A stretch of DNA of 64,000 nucleotides, taken from Paenibacillus_G elgii_A (GTDB lineage Bacteria > Bacillota > Bacilli > Paenibacillales > NBRC-103111). The position numbers and the translations under genes are program-made. The notes beneath the pieces were generated by a model that was not told where the DNA came from, searched no databases, and worked only from the letters and a program-made list of their open reading frames with translations. Where the stretch lies: NCBI GenBank assembly GCA_042219835.1, contig JBHJMN010000025.1, positions 22,400-86,399 of the forward strand, given 5' to 3'. Below, one piece after another: positions 44,804 through 53,593 of the stretch (its first letter is position 1; each line of letters opens with the position of its first letter).

Positions 44804-44962
44804 ATAACTATTGAATATCTTTTATGACAGCACACAAAAGTTTAATGTTTTGCGAAACATAACGTTACATAACTATTTTGGTGATTCAACAATTCTGTTA
44901 GAGGAACATCGATGGAATGATGGTGGAACAAAAAATCAAACGCGCAAAGTCGAGACTCGAAC

Positions 44963-45004
44963 AAAAACAGCATTACTCTAATCATTAAGTAATGCTGTTT
45001 TGTT
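44963..45004 (+). terminator. Hairpin terminator in gene-free stretch
   Basis: AAACAGCATTACT and AGTAATGCTGTTT form a perfect 13-base-pair stem followed by TGTTT. No gene is seen directly upstream, so its source gene is probably lost. The rest of 44,804-45,122 shows no coding signal. Confidence 0.6.
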
Positions 45005-45122
45005 TATTGTTGTTCTTTGTTAGTTGAACCATTAAGCTAACGGGACACGTTCATTGAATACAAGCACCGTGGCAGCTGGTCAACTCGGTCGCCTGCCTTT
45101 TCTACGCTAACGGGCAGGATAG

Positions 45123-45175
45123 TTTAAGATCATACGCGGGGAACCGTATCACAAATAGTGGTAAAGCGGAGAATG
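45123..45175 (+). repeat. Second copy of the rlmH 3' end (att4)
   Basis: Bases 45,123-45,158 read FKIIRGEPYHK-stop, the same as the end of rlmH (FKIMRGEPYHK) with several silent changes. Upstream in this frame is a stop, so only the last 36 bases of rlmH are present. The core is GAACCGTATCACAAATAG. The right flank (TAGTGGTAAAGCGGAGAATG) matches the one at 62,286-62,307. Confidence 0.85.
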
Positions 45176-45229
45176 GAGGTTGTCGTAGACGTATGTGAAC
45201 TTAATCTTTTGGCATAGTTAAATAAGTTA

Positions 45230-45262
45230 TGACCGGATGGCAATTGCTATCCGGTCATTTTC
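45230..45262 (+). terminator. Hairpin with T-rich tail
   Basis: GACCGGAT-GCAATTGC-ATCCGGTC is an almost perfect palindrome followed by ATTTTC. It may be the terminator of a lost gene. Confidence 0.5.
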
Positions 45263-45768
45263 AATCTGATTACAATCCTGTACGCGTTAGCAGACGATAT
45301 CATACTCAGTACAATTGGCGTTGTTATTGGTGTCATTTTTTACGGCTCTATCAGATGGTTATTAGGCGCTTGCAGAAAAAGAAATATAAAATCTGTTCTG
45401 TTGATCTAACCTATCGTTTTTCGTAGTTGGACAATTCTCATTTCATGGTTTATATCGTCTCGCCTTGATGACAAGCATGCTCAAGTGTCTGGAGCACAGA
45501 TAATAAATCACAAAGCCGCTTCGATTTTCGGCACATGCAGTTGATGATTTGCAAGAGAAAAAACCGTCTGTTCGCATAAGCAAAAATGCGATGAATGACA
45601 TGATTAATTCTTGGATTTTTAAGAAATATAAGCTTGTTATGAATAACAAGTAGGATGTTTAGTAAGGCAGGTTTGTGCCAGCTATCCTTTTCCGGCGCTT
45701 GAGATATATGGTTTCCGATAACGCCGACAATACATAAACATGTTACTTCAATCCCGGCATTATTCAGG
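45263..45768 (+). other. Gene-poor stretch with coding relics
   Basis: About 500 bases with no intact gene. A plus-strand relic at about 45,264-45,405 encodes a hydrophobic helix (STIGVVIGVIFYGSIRWLLG). Another at 45,507-45,653 encodes RISKNAMNDMINSWIFKKYK without a start codon. Both look like decayed fragments; neither family is recognised. Confidence 0.4.
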
Positions 45769-46743
45769 TTAGTTGTTATAAGCAAGCGTTTTTTTCTTAA
45801 GAGAGTCGATCATGTATACCCATCCGATCAGTCCACATAAAACAAAACCAAACGCATGCAGTAATCCGTAAATCGGAATGAAATCGTGTATGGTTAAGGA
45901 AAACGTGTTTTTCAGTAACGGATAGCAAATGGAAACAACGACAATCGTGTAAAAGGCAATGCAAGAAAGGACTAAAAAGAAGGTTGGCGTATTGCGTAAA
46001 GAGCCTTTTCTCAAGTAAGCAAGCAGATAGGTGGTGTAAATCGCAATATTACAGGCGAATAAGGTGACGCCGATATACTCAGCCGGCTTAGAGAAAATAA
46101 TACCGACAGCGATCAGAATGGGTCCGATGATATCGATGGCAACGATCCAAGGATACCAGCTTTTCTTCGTCATGATCCGTCCCAGTACACCGATAAAAAT
46201 CGGAACGATTGCAGATGAGAAATGGAAGTGGACCGAACTTAGAGCGTGCTTTGCGGGATTAGCTTGGAAGAGATCAAATTGATATTGATATAGGGCGAAC
46301 CAAATGCCTCCGATAAAAAAGTAAACGAGCCCCGCGCCAATCGCTATTTCCTCAACTCTTCCCTTGTGATTCACAATAATGATGAGACCATAGATGCAGA
46401 GCAGCAATGTGAACAGCAACCACCCTAGGGAGAAGGCCCCTGGTATTGCCGTGCCTCCCAATCCCCACGTCTTGCTGCTCATTACAGAGGCTAAGGCAAG
46501 AAGCGCAGCGGGAAATTGAAGCAGCTTAATAGCAGCATAAATGATCCTTTGATGTTTATTTTTTTCATCGTCATAGCTTAAAAGTAAAATAACAAGAGGT
46601 ACAATGACGAAAGTCGCAAACATGAGAAATTTTTCGACAAGATTAAATTGGAAGTAATCTAGATAAAAGATAAGGATCGTTATGATTCCACCGGGAATCG
46701 TCGGTACGGTCAAAGGTTTCATCACTTGTCTCCAAGAAGCCAT
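45769..46743 (-). CDS. YndJ-like membrane protein
   Basis: A 324-residue protein with about nine or ten membrane segments, matching the YndJ family of Bacilli. The conserved SVHFHFSSAIVPIFIGVLGR (about 170-189) and the C-terminal GLLHAFGFVLCGLIGW blocks support this. Its function is unknown. AAGGAATA lies upstream of the ATG, and the gene runs opposite to its block neighbours. Confidence 0.8.
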   Translation of the reverse strand: MASWRQVMKPLTVPTIPGGIITILIFYLDYFQFNLVEKFLMFATFVIVPLVILLLSYDDEKNKHQRIIYAAIKLLQFPAALLALASVMSSKTWGLGGTAIPGAFSLGWLLFTLLLCIYGLIIIVNHKGRVEEIAIGAGLVYFFIGGIWFALYQYQFDLFQANPAKHALSSVHFHFSSAIVPIFIGVLGRIMTKKSWYPWIVAIDIIGPILIAVGIIFSKPAEYIGVTLFACNIAIYTTYLLAYLRKGSLRNTPTFFLVLSCIAFYTIVVVSICYPLLKNTFSLTIHDFIPIYGLLHAFGFVLCGLIGWVYMIDSLKKKTLAYNN

Positions 46744-47038
46744 TTATGGATATTCCTTTCTATCGGTGATTAGCAGAATACCTGCCTACATTCGTTTGTG
46801 AAACTTGACAATTTATAGATAGGGGTTCCTATTAGTAGTTTAACACATTTTGCGAGGGTTATTGTTCAAGCGCATAGACTTCATATTAGACATAGAGAGC
46901 TGAGAACACGAAATTAAAGCCGAGAAGTACCCTGAGTGACATTGAAGAGTTAGGATGTTGGGCACTGATTCCAGTGTTTTTTATGTGATACAATAAGTAG
47001 AAAGGATAGAAGTTGGCAATTAGGAACGGAGGGAAAGC

Positions 47039-47881
47039 TTGCTTAAGTGGGATAGCGATGTATGGGGAAAGTTGACAGGACCGTACGGTTCTGCAGACAA
47101 CGTACCTGCGTTATTGCAGCAGCTAATGCAGCAATATAGCCAGGAGATTTTTGATGAACTCTTTCAAGAGTACTTGTACCATCAAAATACAATATATACG
47201 GCTACATATGCGGCGATGCCGTTTTTGGCACAAATAGCATGTTCTACATCTGATGCTGAAGTGCGCAAAGAGCTGTTTGTAAATTGCGGTATAATCGAGG
47301 CAAGCCGTGATGGGCACGATGAGGAGCCATTTCCAGAAACTTGGGCTGAACTGGCTGAAGATGTAGGCAGCTCTGTCTGTACTGAATTGTATCGTGAATA
47401 TTTAGAGGCCATTGGGAAACTCAAGGCGCTTACAAAGGAAGTATTCTCCTATACAGCCCATCATTCCATCGATGAGATGGAGAAACGTTATATTCTTACT
47501 GCGGATGCTGCTTATCGAGGTTCGTATATGCTTGCAGATATGTTGATGACTTTTATTAACGGTGATGAGTATGTGGCCGTGTGTCCGGCCTGCGAAAATG
47601 ATGTATTCATCTGGCCTCATGAAGATAATTCTGTAAAAATCGAAATACTTCAAGCCTATGAACAAGATCCCGTCTTTCACACTGATCAGGAATCCCATGT
47701 GATCGTCCCGGTCACGTCATTTGCAGATGAAGAAATACGAACATTAGCGGAGCGGGCGGAAGCGATCGGGGAGCAAACATTGGTTAGGCATCTGTATTAT
47801 TTAGCGGGGGAAACATTATGTCCATCCTGCCGTGAGAAAATTTCTGTATGGCCGTCTTTACTTAGCACATTTACAAAGTAG
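47039..47881 (+). CDS. Hypothetical immunity-like protein with two CxxC motifs
   Basis: A 280-residue soluble protein starting at TTG with GGAGGG about nine bases upstream. The N terminus W-GKLTGPYGSADNVPALL resembles proteins found among polymorphic-toxin immunity genes. Two zinc-ribbon-like pairs are present, VCPACENDVFIWPHED near residue 180 and CPSCREKISVWP near the end. No named family is assigned. It lies 110 bases before a TPR-Imm51 gene in the same block. Confidence 0.6.
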   Translation: MLKWDSDVWGKLTGPYGSADNVPALLQQLMQQYSQEIFDELFQEYLYHQNTIYTATYAAMPFLAQIACSTSDAEVRKELFVNCGIIEASRDGHDEEPFPETWAELAEDVGSSVCTELYREYLEAIGKLKALTKEVFSYTAHHSIDEMEKRYILTADAAYRGSYMLADMLMTFINGDEYVAVCPACENDVFIWPHEDNSVKIEILQAYEQDPVFHTDQESHVIVPVTSFADEEIRTLAERAEAIGEQTLVRHLYYLAGETLCPSCREKISVWPSLLSTFTK

Positions 47882-47991
47882 AGCGCAAGTTAAGGGGACG
47901 GCGTTGGGTTTTCAAAAATGGAGAAACTGAAGACGGTAGATTAAAGCTCCCCGCGATAAGCCGCGAAGTATCAAACGAAAAGAGGTAGAGC

Positions 47992-48759
47992 ATGGAAAAA
48001 GACCTGTTGAAACAGCTAAACCTTTGGCATAAAGATGGTGAATATGAAAAAATCGCAGATCGGATTTTGGAAATTCCCAACCAGGACAGGGATTATGATT
48101 TGGTCAGTCATTGGGCACGAGCATTGAACAATTTGGAACGATACGAAGCGGCAGTGCAACTGCTTTTGACGATTGAGAAACAAGGTGACGAGGACCCTCT
48201 TTGGCACTTCCGTCTAGGCTATTCCTACTACCACCTGAAACAATATGAAGAAGCAATTAGAGAATTCGAAATTGTGAATAAGCTAGACCCCGCGGATAAG
48301 GATGCTTTGATGTTTTTAGAATGGAGCCGACAAGAAATCGGCCAAATGAAACGTAAACGAAAGCAGTCAGTACAGGCAGAGAGTGAACAGAGTAACGATA
48401 GCGGGACAGGAAACGTCCCCTTGGCAGAGAAAATAAAACCGTTTCTGTTAGTAGAGCATGATAATGGAAAAATATCAGTCATTTTGGATATTGGTACTTA
48501 TAAAGATGAAGTTTTTCAAACAAGAGCTGACGAGGGATTTGAGGGCAACGGTTACGATTGGGGTTCTCTGGCTGCTGTTTTTCTTGAGGAAAGGATGCCT
48601 CAGTTGACGGGTATCGTACATTTCGACCCGGAAGCCAGCATGTTCTGCGCTTATTCTGATAATAGAGAGTCTATACAAAATTTTGCGTTAGGATTTAAAG
48701 ATGCATGCGAGGATGACGCTGGAATCAGGGATTTATTCTCTCGCGCTCAATTGGATTGA
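47992..48759 (+). CDS. TPR-Imm51 immunity protein
   Basis: A 255-residue cytoplasmic protein. An N-terminal TPR region (about 1-120; LWHFRLGYSYYHLKQYEEAI) is fused to a C-terminal domain (about 145-250) with DEGFEGNGYDWGSLAAVFL and FDPEASMFCAY, features of the Imm51 immunity family that neutralises toxins of contact-dependent weapons. No cognate toxin gene is seen nearby, so it looks like an orphan immunity gene. GAGGTAGAG lies upstream of the ATG. The stop is 10 bases from the next repeat copy. Confidence 0.8.
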   Translation: MEKDLLKQLNLWHKDGEYEKIADRILEIPNQDRDYDLVSHWARALNNLERYEAAVQLLLTIEKQGDEDPLWHFRLGYSYYHLKQYEEAIREFEIVNKLDPADKDALMFLEWSRQEIGQMKRKRKQSVQAESEQSNDSGTGNVPLAEKIKPFLLVEHDNGKISVILDIGTYKDEVFQTRADEGFEGNGYDWGSLAAVFLEERMPQLTGIVHFDPEASMFCAYSDNRESIQNFALGFKDACEDDAGIRDLFSRAQLD

Positions 48760-48769
48760 TCACGGTATG

Positions 48770-48845
48770 AAGGAGCTGGCCGCGACAGCTCCTTTCGCAT
48801 TTTCGCCGATAGATCCGTTAAGCTGAACCGTATCATAAGTGACGG
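48770..48845 (+). repeat. Island repeat with palindrome, arm and core (att5)
   Basis: GAAGGAGCTGG...CAGCTCCTTTC palindrome, then GCATTTTCGCCGATAGATCC and core GAACCGTATCATAAGTGACG (48,825-48,844). It is one T shorter in the arm than the other copies. Orientation is the same as at rlmH. Confidence 0.85.
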
Positions 48846-49002
48846 CTTGTGGGCACATGTCTGTCTCTTTTCTTCGTGATTCAGACCGATATTACCGAGG
48901 TCGCGGACGTTTGGGAAAATATGAAATTTGAAAATACATGAGCTGTAAAGGCACGGCTCCTTGCTTTAAATGGAGATTATGAAGAGTGGTGGTGAATCAG
49001 TA

Positions 49003-49558
49003 ATGGCTAAGGACGTCTGGGATAACATCTTAAAACATATTCAAACGATATCACAACCGATTTTTGCTACGGTTAACCCTCCTGCCACAGAGGAAGAAAT
49101 AAATCTCTTGGAAAGCATATTAAACGTACAACTACCGAGTCATTTTCGCAATTATTTGTCTACATGGAATGGACAACAAGAGCATGTGCCTTTTATCGGC
49201 TACAGCTCCTTTTTGTCTATCAGATATCATCGAAACATGGTCCATGATGAATGAATTGTTTGAGGACGAAGAACAGGTGGGTTGGATTGATGAAGATCGA
49301 ATCAAGCCTCTGATTTGGAGTAAAAGATGGATTCCGTTCGCTGATTTTGAAGCATCCTCGCGCCTTATTCTGGATTTAGATCCGGGGAGAAACGGCATCT
49401 CGGGACAAATCTTTCAATCTCACCCCGGTATGAGTTATCAAGAGGTGATCGCAGACTCATTTGAAGAGTTCTCAAATGAAATTGTAAAGAGGCTCCAAGC
49501 TAATCAATTTTCATATACTGATGATGTTATTTCGTTTAAGGATCTTTACTTTGTTTGA
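49003..49558 (+). pseudogene. SUKH (SMI1/KNR4) immunity gene, frameshifted
   Basis: Frame 1 from ATG 49003 gives NPPATEEEINLLESILNVQL and LPSHFRNYLSTWNG, the SUKH N-terminal signature. Near 49,205-49,212 the reading moves to another frame that continues LSDIIETWSMMNELFEDEEQ and SHPGMSYQEVIADSFEEFS to TGA 49,558. A one-base change in the T run TTTTTG explains the break. SUKH proteins are immunity factors against nuclease toxins; this copy is probably inactive unless the shift is a sequencing error. Confidence 0.75.
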
Positions 49559-49611
49559 TCGTGAGGCAGGAACCAAGCCGGCCCCGCTTGATATTGTCTA
49601 AGGAGGCATGA

Positions 49612-50157
49612 ATGAAACTAGATTTTTTATTAGATACACATGGAACGTGCGTCCGCCAATTGAGAGATGAACTGTTGCCGTTAGAAGAATTGGCAGAAAC
49701 ATGGAAGTTTCCGTATGATATTCATTTTGTATTGCGTGTTTTACCTGAAAGGTATGGTCGAAAAACATTTAGACGCTTTGATAGCAGGGATCATGCTCTA
49801 TATTTAGACATCAGCATCATCTATGAGCAGTATCAACGGATGTCTAAAAATGAACAACGCGAAGCCTTAGGTATTTACCTCTATCATTATATGTCGGAGT
49901 CTGTTGCTAAATATAAAAAGCATGCAGATGAGGAAACACAAGATCAATTTTTGATTCAGGTAAAAAATTGGATGTTAGAAAACAATTGGTTGGATGGAAA
50001 GATCAATAAAGCAAGGGCACTTCTTGCGCAGAATATGGGACTTTACGAGGTCAGCCAACAATTGCAAATGCCATTAGAAGAAATGGAGTATATCCTTCTC
50101 CGCATGAATGACTATGAGCCAACAGACGTTCATCCAGATAACAGTAAGGGAGATTAG
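49612..50157 (+). CDS. Hypothetical protein
   Basis: A 181-residue soluble protein (LDFLLDTHGTCVRQLRDELL at the start), helical in its C-terminal half, where ALLAQNMGLYEVSQQLQMPL resembles a helix-turn-helix. No family is recognised. AGGAGG precedes the ATG. It sits between two SUKH genes, three bases ahead of the second, which suggests one operon and an immunity-related role. Confidence 0.65.
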   Translation: MKLDFLLDTHGTCVRQLRDELLPLEELAETWKFPYDIHFVLRVLPERYGRKTFRRFDSRDHALYLDISIIYEQYQRMSKNEQREALGIYLYHYMSESVAKYKKHADEETQDQFLIQVKNWMLENNWLDGKINKARALLAQNMGLYEVSQQLQMPLEEMEYILLRMNDYEPTDVHPDNSKGD

Positions 50158-50160
50158 CCT

Positions 50161-50604
50161 ATGAAAGATGCGTTAATGGAGAGATTAAAGATTTTCCTTC
50201 ATCGGGAGGATAATAGCACACTAGTAGGAATTCCGGCGAGCCAAGAGGAAATTGCTAAGGCACAGCAGCAGCTGAATGTAAACTTTCATGAGGACTACGT
50301 ACATTTTATCAGGACGTTTGGGGGAGCATATGCAGGTCTTGTGGTATATGCATTCTCTAACGGATCTAGTCTCGGAAATGAAACGGTTGTCGATTTGACG
50401 CTGGGGTTCCGAGAGCAATTCAAGGAACTTCCCTTTACAGAGGTTTTACGAACTAGTTATGTCATTTCTATAGATGGATCCGGCGATCCGATTATCATTA
50501 ATCAGGAAGGAAAGGTTCTCATCTGTTACCACGATACCGGGGAGATCGAGTTATTAGCGGATTCATTCGAGGTGCTGATCGAGGAAAATTTTTATGAATG
50601 GTGA
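50161..50604 (+). CDS. SUKH (SMI1/KNR4) family immunity protein
   Basis: A 147-residue SUKH-fold protein. GIPASQEEIAKAQQQLNVNF with EDYVHFIRTFGG forms the N-terminal signature, and YVISIDGSGDPIIINQEGKV the later core. Family members bind and neutralise diverse toxin domains of contact-dependent systems. No toxin is encoded in this block. GGGAG lies before the ATG, and the preceding gene ends three bases earlier. Confidence 0.88.
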   Translation: MKDALMERLKIFLHREDNSTLVGIPASQEEIAKAQQQLNVNFHEDYVHFIRTFGGAYAGLVVYAFSNGSSLGNETVVDLTLGFREQFKELPFTEVLRTSYVISIDGSGDPIIINQEGKVLICYHDTGEIELLADSFEVLIEENFYEW

Positions 50605-50654
50605 TTAGTCCAATTCGGCAGACCATCTGCCCACGGCGGTTCCGGTAATAAGCC

Positions 50655-50742
50655 AGGAAGGCTGGCGGCAAAGCGCCACGGCGCATTTTTCACCGATAGA
50701 ACCGTTAAGCTGAACCGTACCATAAGTGACGGCGAAAAATTG
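50655..50742 (+). repeat. Island repeat, most complete inverted-repeat form (att6)
   Basis: The arm GCATTTTTCACCGATAGAAC leads into core GAACCGTACCATAAGTGACG (50,712-50,731) and then GCGAAAAATT, identical to the rlmH site over 29 bases. ATTTTTCACCG on the left and CGGCGAAAAAT on the right are inverted copies bordering the core. Confidence 0.88.
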
Positions 50743-51064
50743 GGCGGAGGCCTATACACATATATTCAAGTCCATGCCCCGCAATATCACCTTCGCTCTA
50801 AAGTTTAGCCGGTAACACCTAAATCCATCTTACAGTGTTATAGCTTCGTTTGTTATTCGAGATCTCAACCAGCCTCAAACATATTTCTACAGGTAGGGGG
50901 CGAACAGTTTAGCACACGGGATCTGAGCCAGAAAGATAGAGAAAATAACCACTTTTCTCTATCTTACTCCCTCGGACGTGCGATTTCTATCATTTTCATT
51001 ATTCCGTTTCATGGATTCAGGAATATCTTAACGCGGGAAACAGAGGTAGGAAGGAAGGATCTTA
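50743..51064 (+). other. Gene-free stretch with a 13-bp hairpin
   Basis: No coding signal is seen. AAGATAGAGAAAA (50,933-50,945) and TTTTCTCTATCTT (50,953-50,965) form a perfect 13-base-pair stem. CTACAGGTAGGGGG at 50,888-50,900 shares ACAGGTAGGGGG with bases after the next repeat copy (53,405-53,416). Confidence 0.5.
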
Positions 51065-52210
51065 ATGGGAAACCGGACATTCCTGAGCGTTACAAACGCC
51101 GATACAGATTCGGTCGATTATGAGAATACAGCTTTCGAGACGAATAATTTTCTCGCTCCAGTATGGTTTTGTCTGGTCAGCCAAGAGCAGTTCCAGCGCT
51201 ATAGCGGGCAGCTTATGCAAGCATGGAGCAAGATTCAACCCCACATGGACCAACCGGGTGTGGAGGATCTGCCTGAGTGGGAATGCTTTTCCGAGGCATT
51301 CCAATGGCAGATTCCATGGGCAGATGCTGCAGAGCAGTTGCGCCTGAGCTTACCCGGCACGCTGGCACATTTCCCTTCGCTTGCCGCTCCTGTGCATGAG
51401 TGGCTAGAAACCTTATCGACCCATGTACAGCGGTATTCTGCTGCCGTTATTCATCTAGAGCTTTCGCAATATTTCTCGTTCACGGGCGATCCCGCCCTCT
51501 ATCTGAAAGACATTCAAGAATACGTTACCCTCTGGCAGTCGCCGCATCCCTCGCAGGTGAAGGTCTGGCAGGGAGCAGCCGATAACTTCTATATGCTGAA
51601 TGGGGAGCATTTGCCGTGGAGAGAACGTACGGTAGCTCAGCCGGAGCAAGCTCCGGAAATTCAGCCAGCACAGTCCATTCCTCCAGCATCTGGGAAGCAC
51701 CGGCCCAAATGGCGGCAGGAGCTCTACATATGGTTGCTTGCGATTCTGTCCGCAGCCCTCTTTCTTACCGTCTATGTCAAGACCTCCAGTGGTTGGTTGG
51801 CGGTGCTCGGCTTCCTCATCCCCTCTCTGTTTATCGTTTTGTGGAATGTGATTATCGGTCCTAAAAAAACCTCCCGCCATCGGCTGGAGGAGGCCACGAT
51901 CTTGAAGAGGAACAGCACCCCCTCTTATGCTGTGTTCAGGATTGAGTATTTCGATGGGCATTCACCTATTGGGGTGGATGGCATGGAAACCGGCCCTTCG
52001 GAGGATAAATCATTACCGGATCTTATCCCCTGGCTGCAAATCATGCAAGCGAAGGTGCTTTCATCTCATGAGGTTGAGCTCATGATTTCTACTAAAAATC
52101 CACCAGTCTCTACCTTGCAACTTCATTTGAAGCTGGATGAACAACTGGTAGCCCAGGATACCGTATCAGCGGTAAATGCCATTGTGTTGGCTCATAAAAT
52201 GTCCGTTTAA
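51065..52210 (+). CDS. Hypothetical membrane protein, possible immunity
   Basis: A 381-residue protein. A soluble N-terminal half (GNRTFLSVTNADTDSVDYEN at the start) is followed by a Pro/Gln linker and two adjacent membrane helices (about 221-240 and 243-262), then a cytoplasmic or external C-terminal domain. The opening resembles DUF7822-type proteins found with polymorphic-toxin immunity genes, but I am not sure. AAGGAAGGA precedes the ATG. Confidence 0.6.
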   Translation: MGNRTFLSVTNADTDSVDYENTAFETNNFLAPVWFCLVSQEQFQRYSGQLMQAWSKIQPHMDQPGVEDLPEWECFSEAFQWQIPWADAAEQLRLSLPGTLAHFPSLAAPVHEWLETLSTHVQRYSAAVIHLELSQYFSFTGDPALYLKDIQEYVTLWQSPHPSQVKVWQGAADNFYMLNGEHLPWRERTVAQPEQAPEIQPAQSIPPASGKHRPKWRQELYIWLLAILSAALFLTVYVKTSSGWLAVLGFLIPSLFIVLWNVIIGPKKTSRHRLEEATILKRNSTPSYAVFRIEYFDGHSPIGVDGMETGPSEDKSLPDLIPWLQIMQAKVLSSHEVELMISTKNPPVSTLQLHLKLDEQLVAQDTVSAVNAIVLAHKMSV

Positions 52211-52215
52211 CTGCA

Positions 52216-52548
52216 ATGACTTTCGATATCGAATATATGGAAGAGGGTACGTGGGAATGTCTAGACTATAAACCATTTGTGATACATATATCCAGCGTTA
52301 TATATAAGGGAAATGAAACATTGAGTTATTCACTAGAGTTTTCGCCAACTGGTGGTTTTGAAAAACTTAATCGCAAATTAGAGGAAATGCCGTATATTTC
52401 TGACGGATACGGTTGGACCAATTACATCCTTGATAAACTTAAACAAGAAAAAGTTGCTTTTAAAGAAGACATTGAACGCGATTCTGAATCTGAAACTTGT
52501 GTTTTGACAGCGTTTAACTTCCCTCCGAAAGAAGTCTCCCACTTCTAA
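52216..52548 (+). CDS. Hypothetical immunity-like protein, end altered by IS insertion
   Basis: A 110-residue soluble protein (MTFDIEYMEEGTWECLDYKP; ISDGYGWTNYILDKL near residue 60). The GYGW and PF elements recall Imm51-type immunity folds, but assignment is uncertain. It starts six bases after the preceding stop, so the two are linked. The last residues, VSHF, come from the hairpin end of the IS200/IS605 element, so the original C terminus was probably cut. Confidence 0.55.
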   Translation: MTFDIEYMEEGTWECLDYKPFVIHISSVIYKGNETLSYSLEFSPTGGFEKLNRKLEEMPYISDGYGWTNYILDKLKQEKVAFKEDIERDSESETCVLTAFNFPPKEVSHF

Positions 52549-52674
52549 ATCTTGCGAAGCTTGATGAAAGTGGGAGATGAATTTCGGTAGGCGAAGCCTA
52601 AAGTCTTTTTTTGTTGCCATATTTTCTATGATGAGATATAATCAGTCTTATATAAAAGAAAGGCTGTTATATCA

Positions 52675-53073
52675 ATGAAATTAGACAACAATAATCATTC
52701 GGTATTCTCTCTTCATTATCATCTTGTTTTGGTTGTGAAAGATCGTAGAAAAGTGATGGATGATACCCTATCTGACTATGCGAAAGAAATGTTTGTTCGA
52801 TTAGGTGAAAACTATAATATATCCTTAGTCGAATGGAATCATGAGTTGGACCATGTGCATATCTTGTTCAAAGCACACCCGAACACCGAGTTGTCAAAAT
52901 TCATCAATGCTTATAAAAGTGCAAGCTCGAGGCTGATCAAAAAAGAGTTTCCACAAGTGAGAAAGAAGCTTTGGAAAGAATACTTTTGGTCAAGAAGTTT
53001 TTGCTTACTTACAACGGGCGGCGCACCTATTGAAGTGATAAAGAAATATATCGAAAATCAGGGGATGAAGTGA
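52675..53073 (+). CDS. tnpA: IS200/IS605 transposase TnpA (Y1 type)
   Basis: A 132-residue single-strand transposase. The HUH motif is HVHILF (about residues 61-66) and the catalytic Tyr lies in KKYIENQG near the C terminus (about 125). Length and motifs are complete, so it may still be active if suitable hairpin ends exist. AAAGGC lies before the ATG. It is followed by the broken tnpB. Confidence 0.93.
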   Translation: MKLDNNNHSVFSLHYHLVLVVKDRRKVMDDTLSDYAKEMFVRLGENYNISLVEWNHELDHVHILFKAHPNTELSKFINAYKSASSRLIKKEFPQVRKKLWKEYFWSRSFCLLTTGGAPIEVIKKYIENQGMK

Positions 53074-53078
53074 GGTGA

Positions 53079-53399
53079 CTGGGCATAGCAAACAAGGCCT
53101 ATAAGTTCCGTTTGTACCCAACGCCTCAACAAGAACAACTGCTTGCAAAAACCTTCGGTTGCGTTCGTTTTGTTTACAACAAAATGTTGGCTGAACGAAA
53201 GGAAACCTACGAGCAATTCAAGGATGATCAAGCTGCATTGAAGAAATGCCGCGGCAGATTTTTCGCCGATAGAACCGTTAAGCTGAACCTTACCATAAGT
53301 GACGGCGAAATTTTTGGCATTAATCGCTCGCTCTATTCCCATGCAACAAAAGCGGAATCAAAGCCTCCGAGAGTTAAAATGGAAGTAAACCCAAGGTAA
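53079..53399 (+). pseudogene. TnpB fragment interrupted by an island repeat
   Basis: About 57 codons of a TnpB N terminus (AYKFRLYPTPQQEQLLAKTF, then CVRFVYNKMLAERKETYEQF) run directly into the island repeat at 53,247-53,316. The frame stays open through it (FFADRTVKLNLTISDGEIFG) and ends ESKPPRVKMEVNPR at 53,399. The roughly 300-residue RuvC-like nuclease core of TnpB is missing. Whether the last 27 residues come from the tnpB end is unclear. Confidence 0.8.
53247..53316 (+). repeat. Island repeat inside tnpB (att7)
   Basis: TGCCGCGGCA starts the copy, then ATTTTTCGCCGATAGAACC and core variant GAACCTTACCATAAGTGACG (53,285-53,304), followed by GCGAAATTTTT. ATTTTTCGCCG and CGGCGAAATTT are inverted around the core. 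Confidence 0.85.
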
Positions 53400-53593
53400 T
53401 AGCAACAGGTAGGGGGTCATCCTCCCTTTTTCTGTCACTTAATGAGTTACGGTTGATTTTTATGCGTCACGAAGCACGTATACGGCTTAAAACAACCAAT
53501 TTAATCGACAAGTAAACAATCTACCGGAACAACCATCGATGACATTTTCTAAGGTCGTCGATGGTTGTATTTTTTAGCCCAACATGCCTGCCT

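Larger units (their letters stand above)
52535..53400 (+). mobile_element. IS200/IS605-family element, disrupted
   Basis: A left-end hairpin (TCTCCCACTT...AAAGTGGGAGA, about 52,537-52,579), an intact tnpA and a truncated tnpB in the usual order. The right end cannot be placed, because an island repeat copy interrupts tnpB at about 53,247. The left boundary is approximate. Confidence 0.75.

Noticed and set aside
45450..45785. A 111-codon minus-strand frame rich in Ile, Leu, Cys and His
   Set aside because: It has no ribosome site and lies antisense to a relic frame on the plus strand (45,507-45,653) with a more normal composition; it overlaps the end of the YndJ gene.
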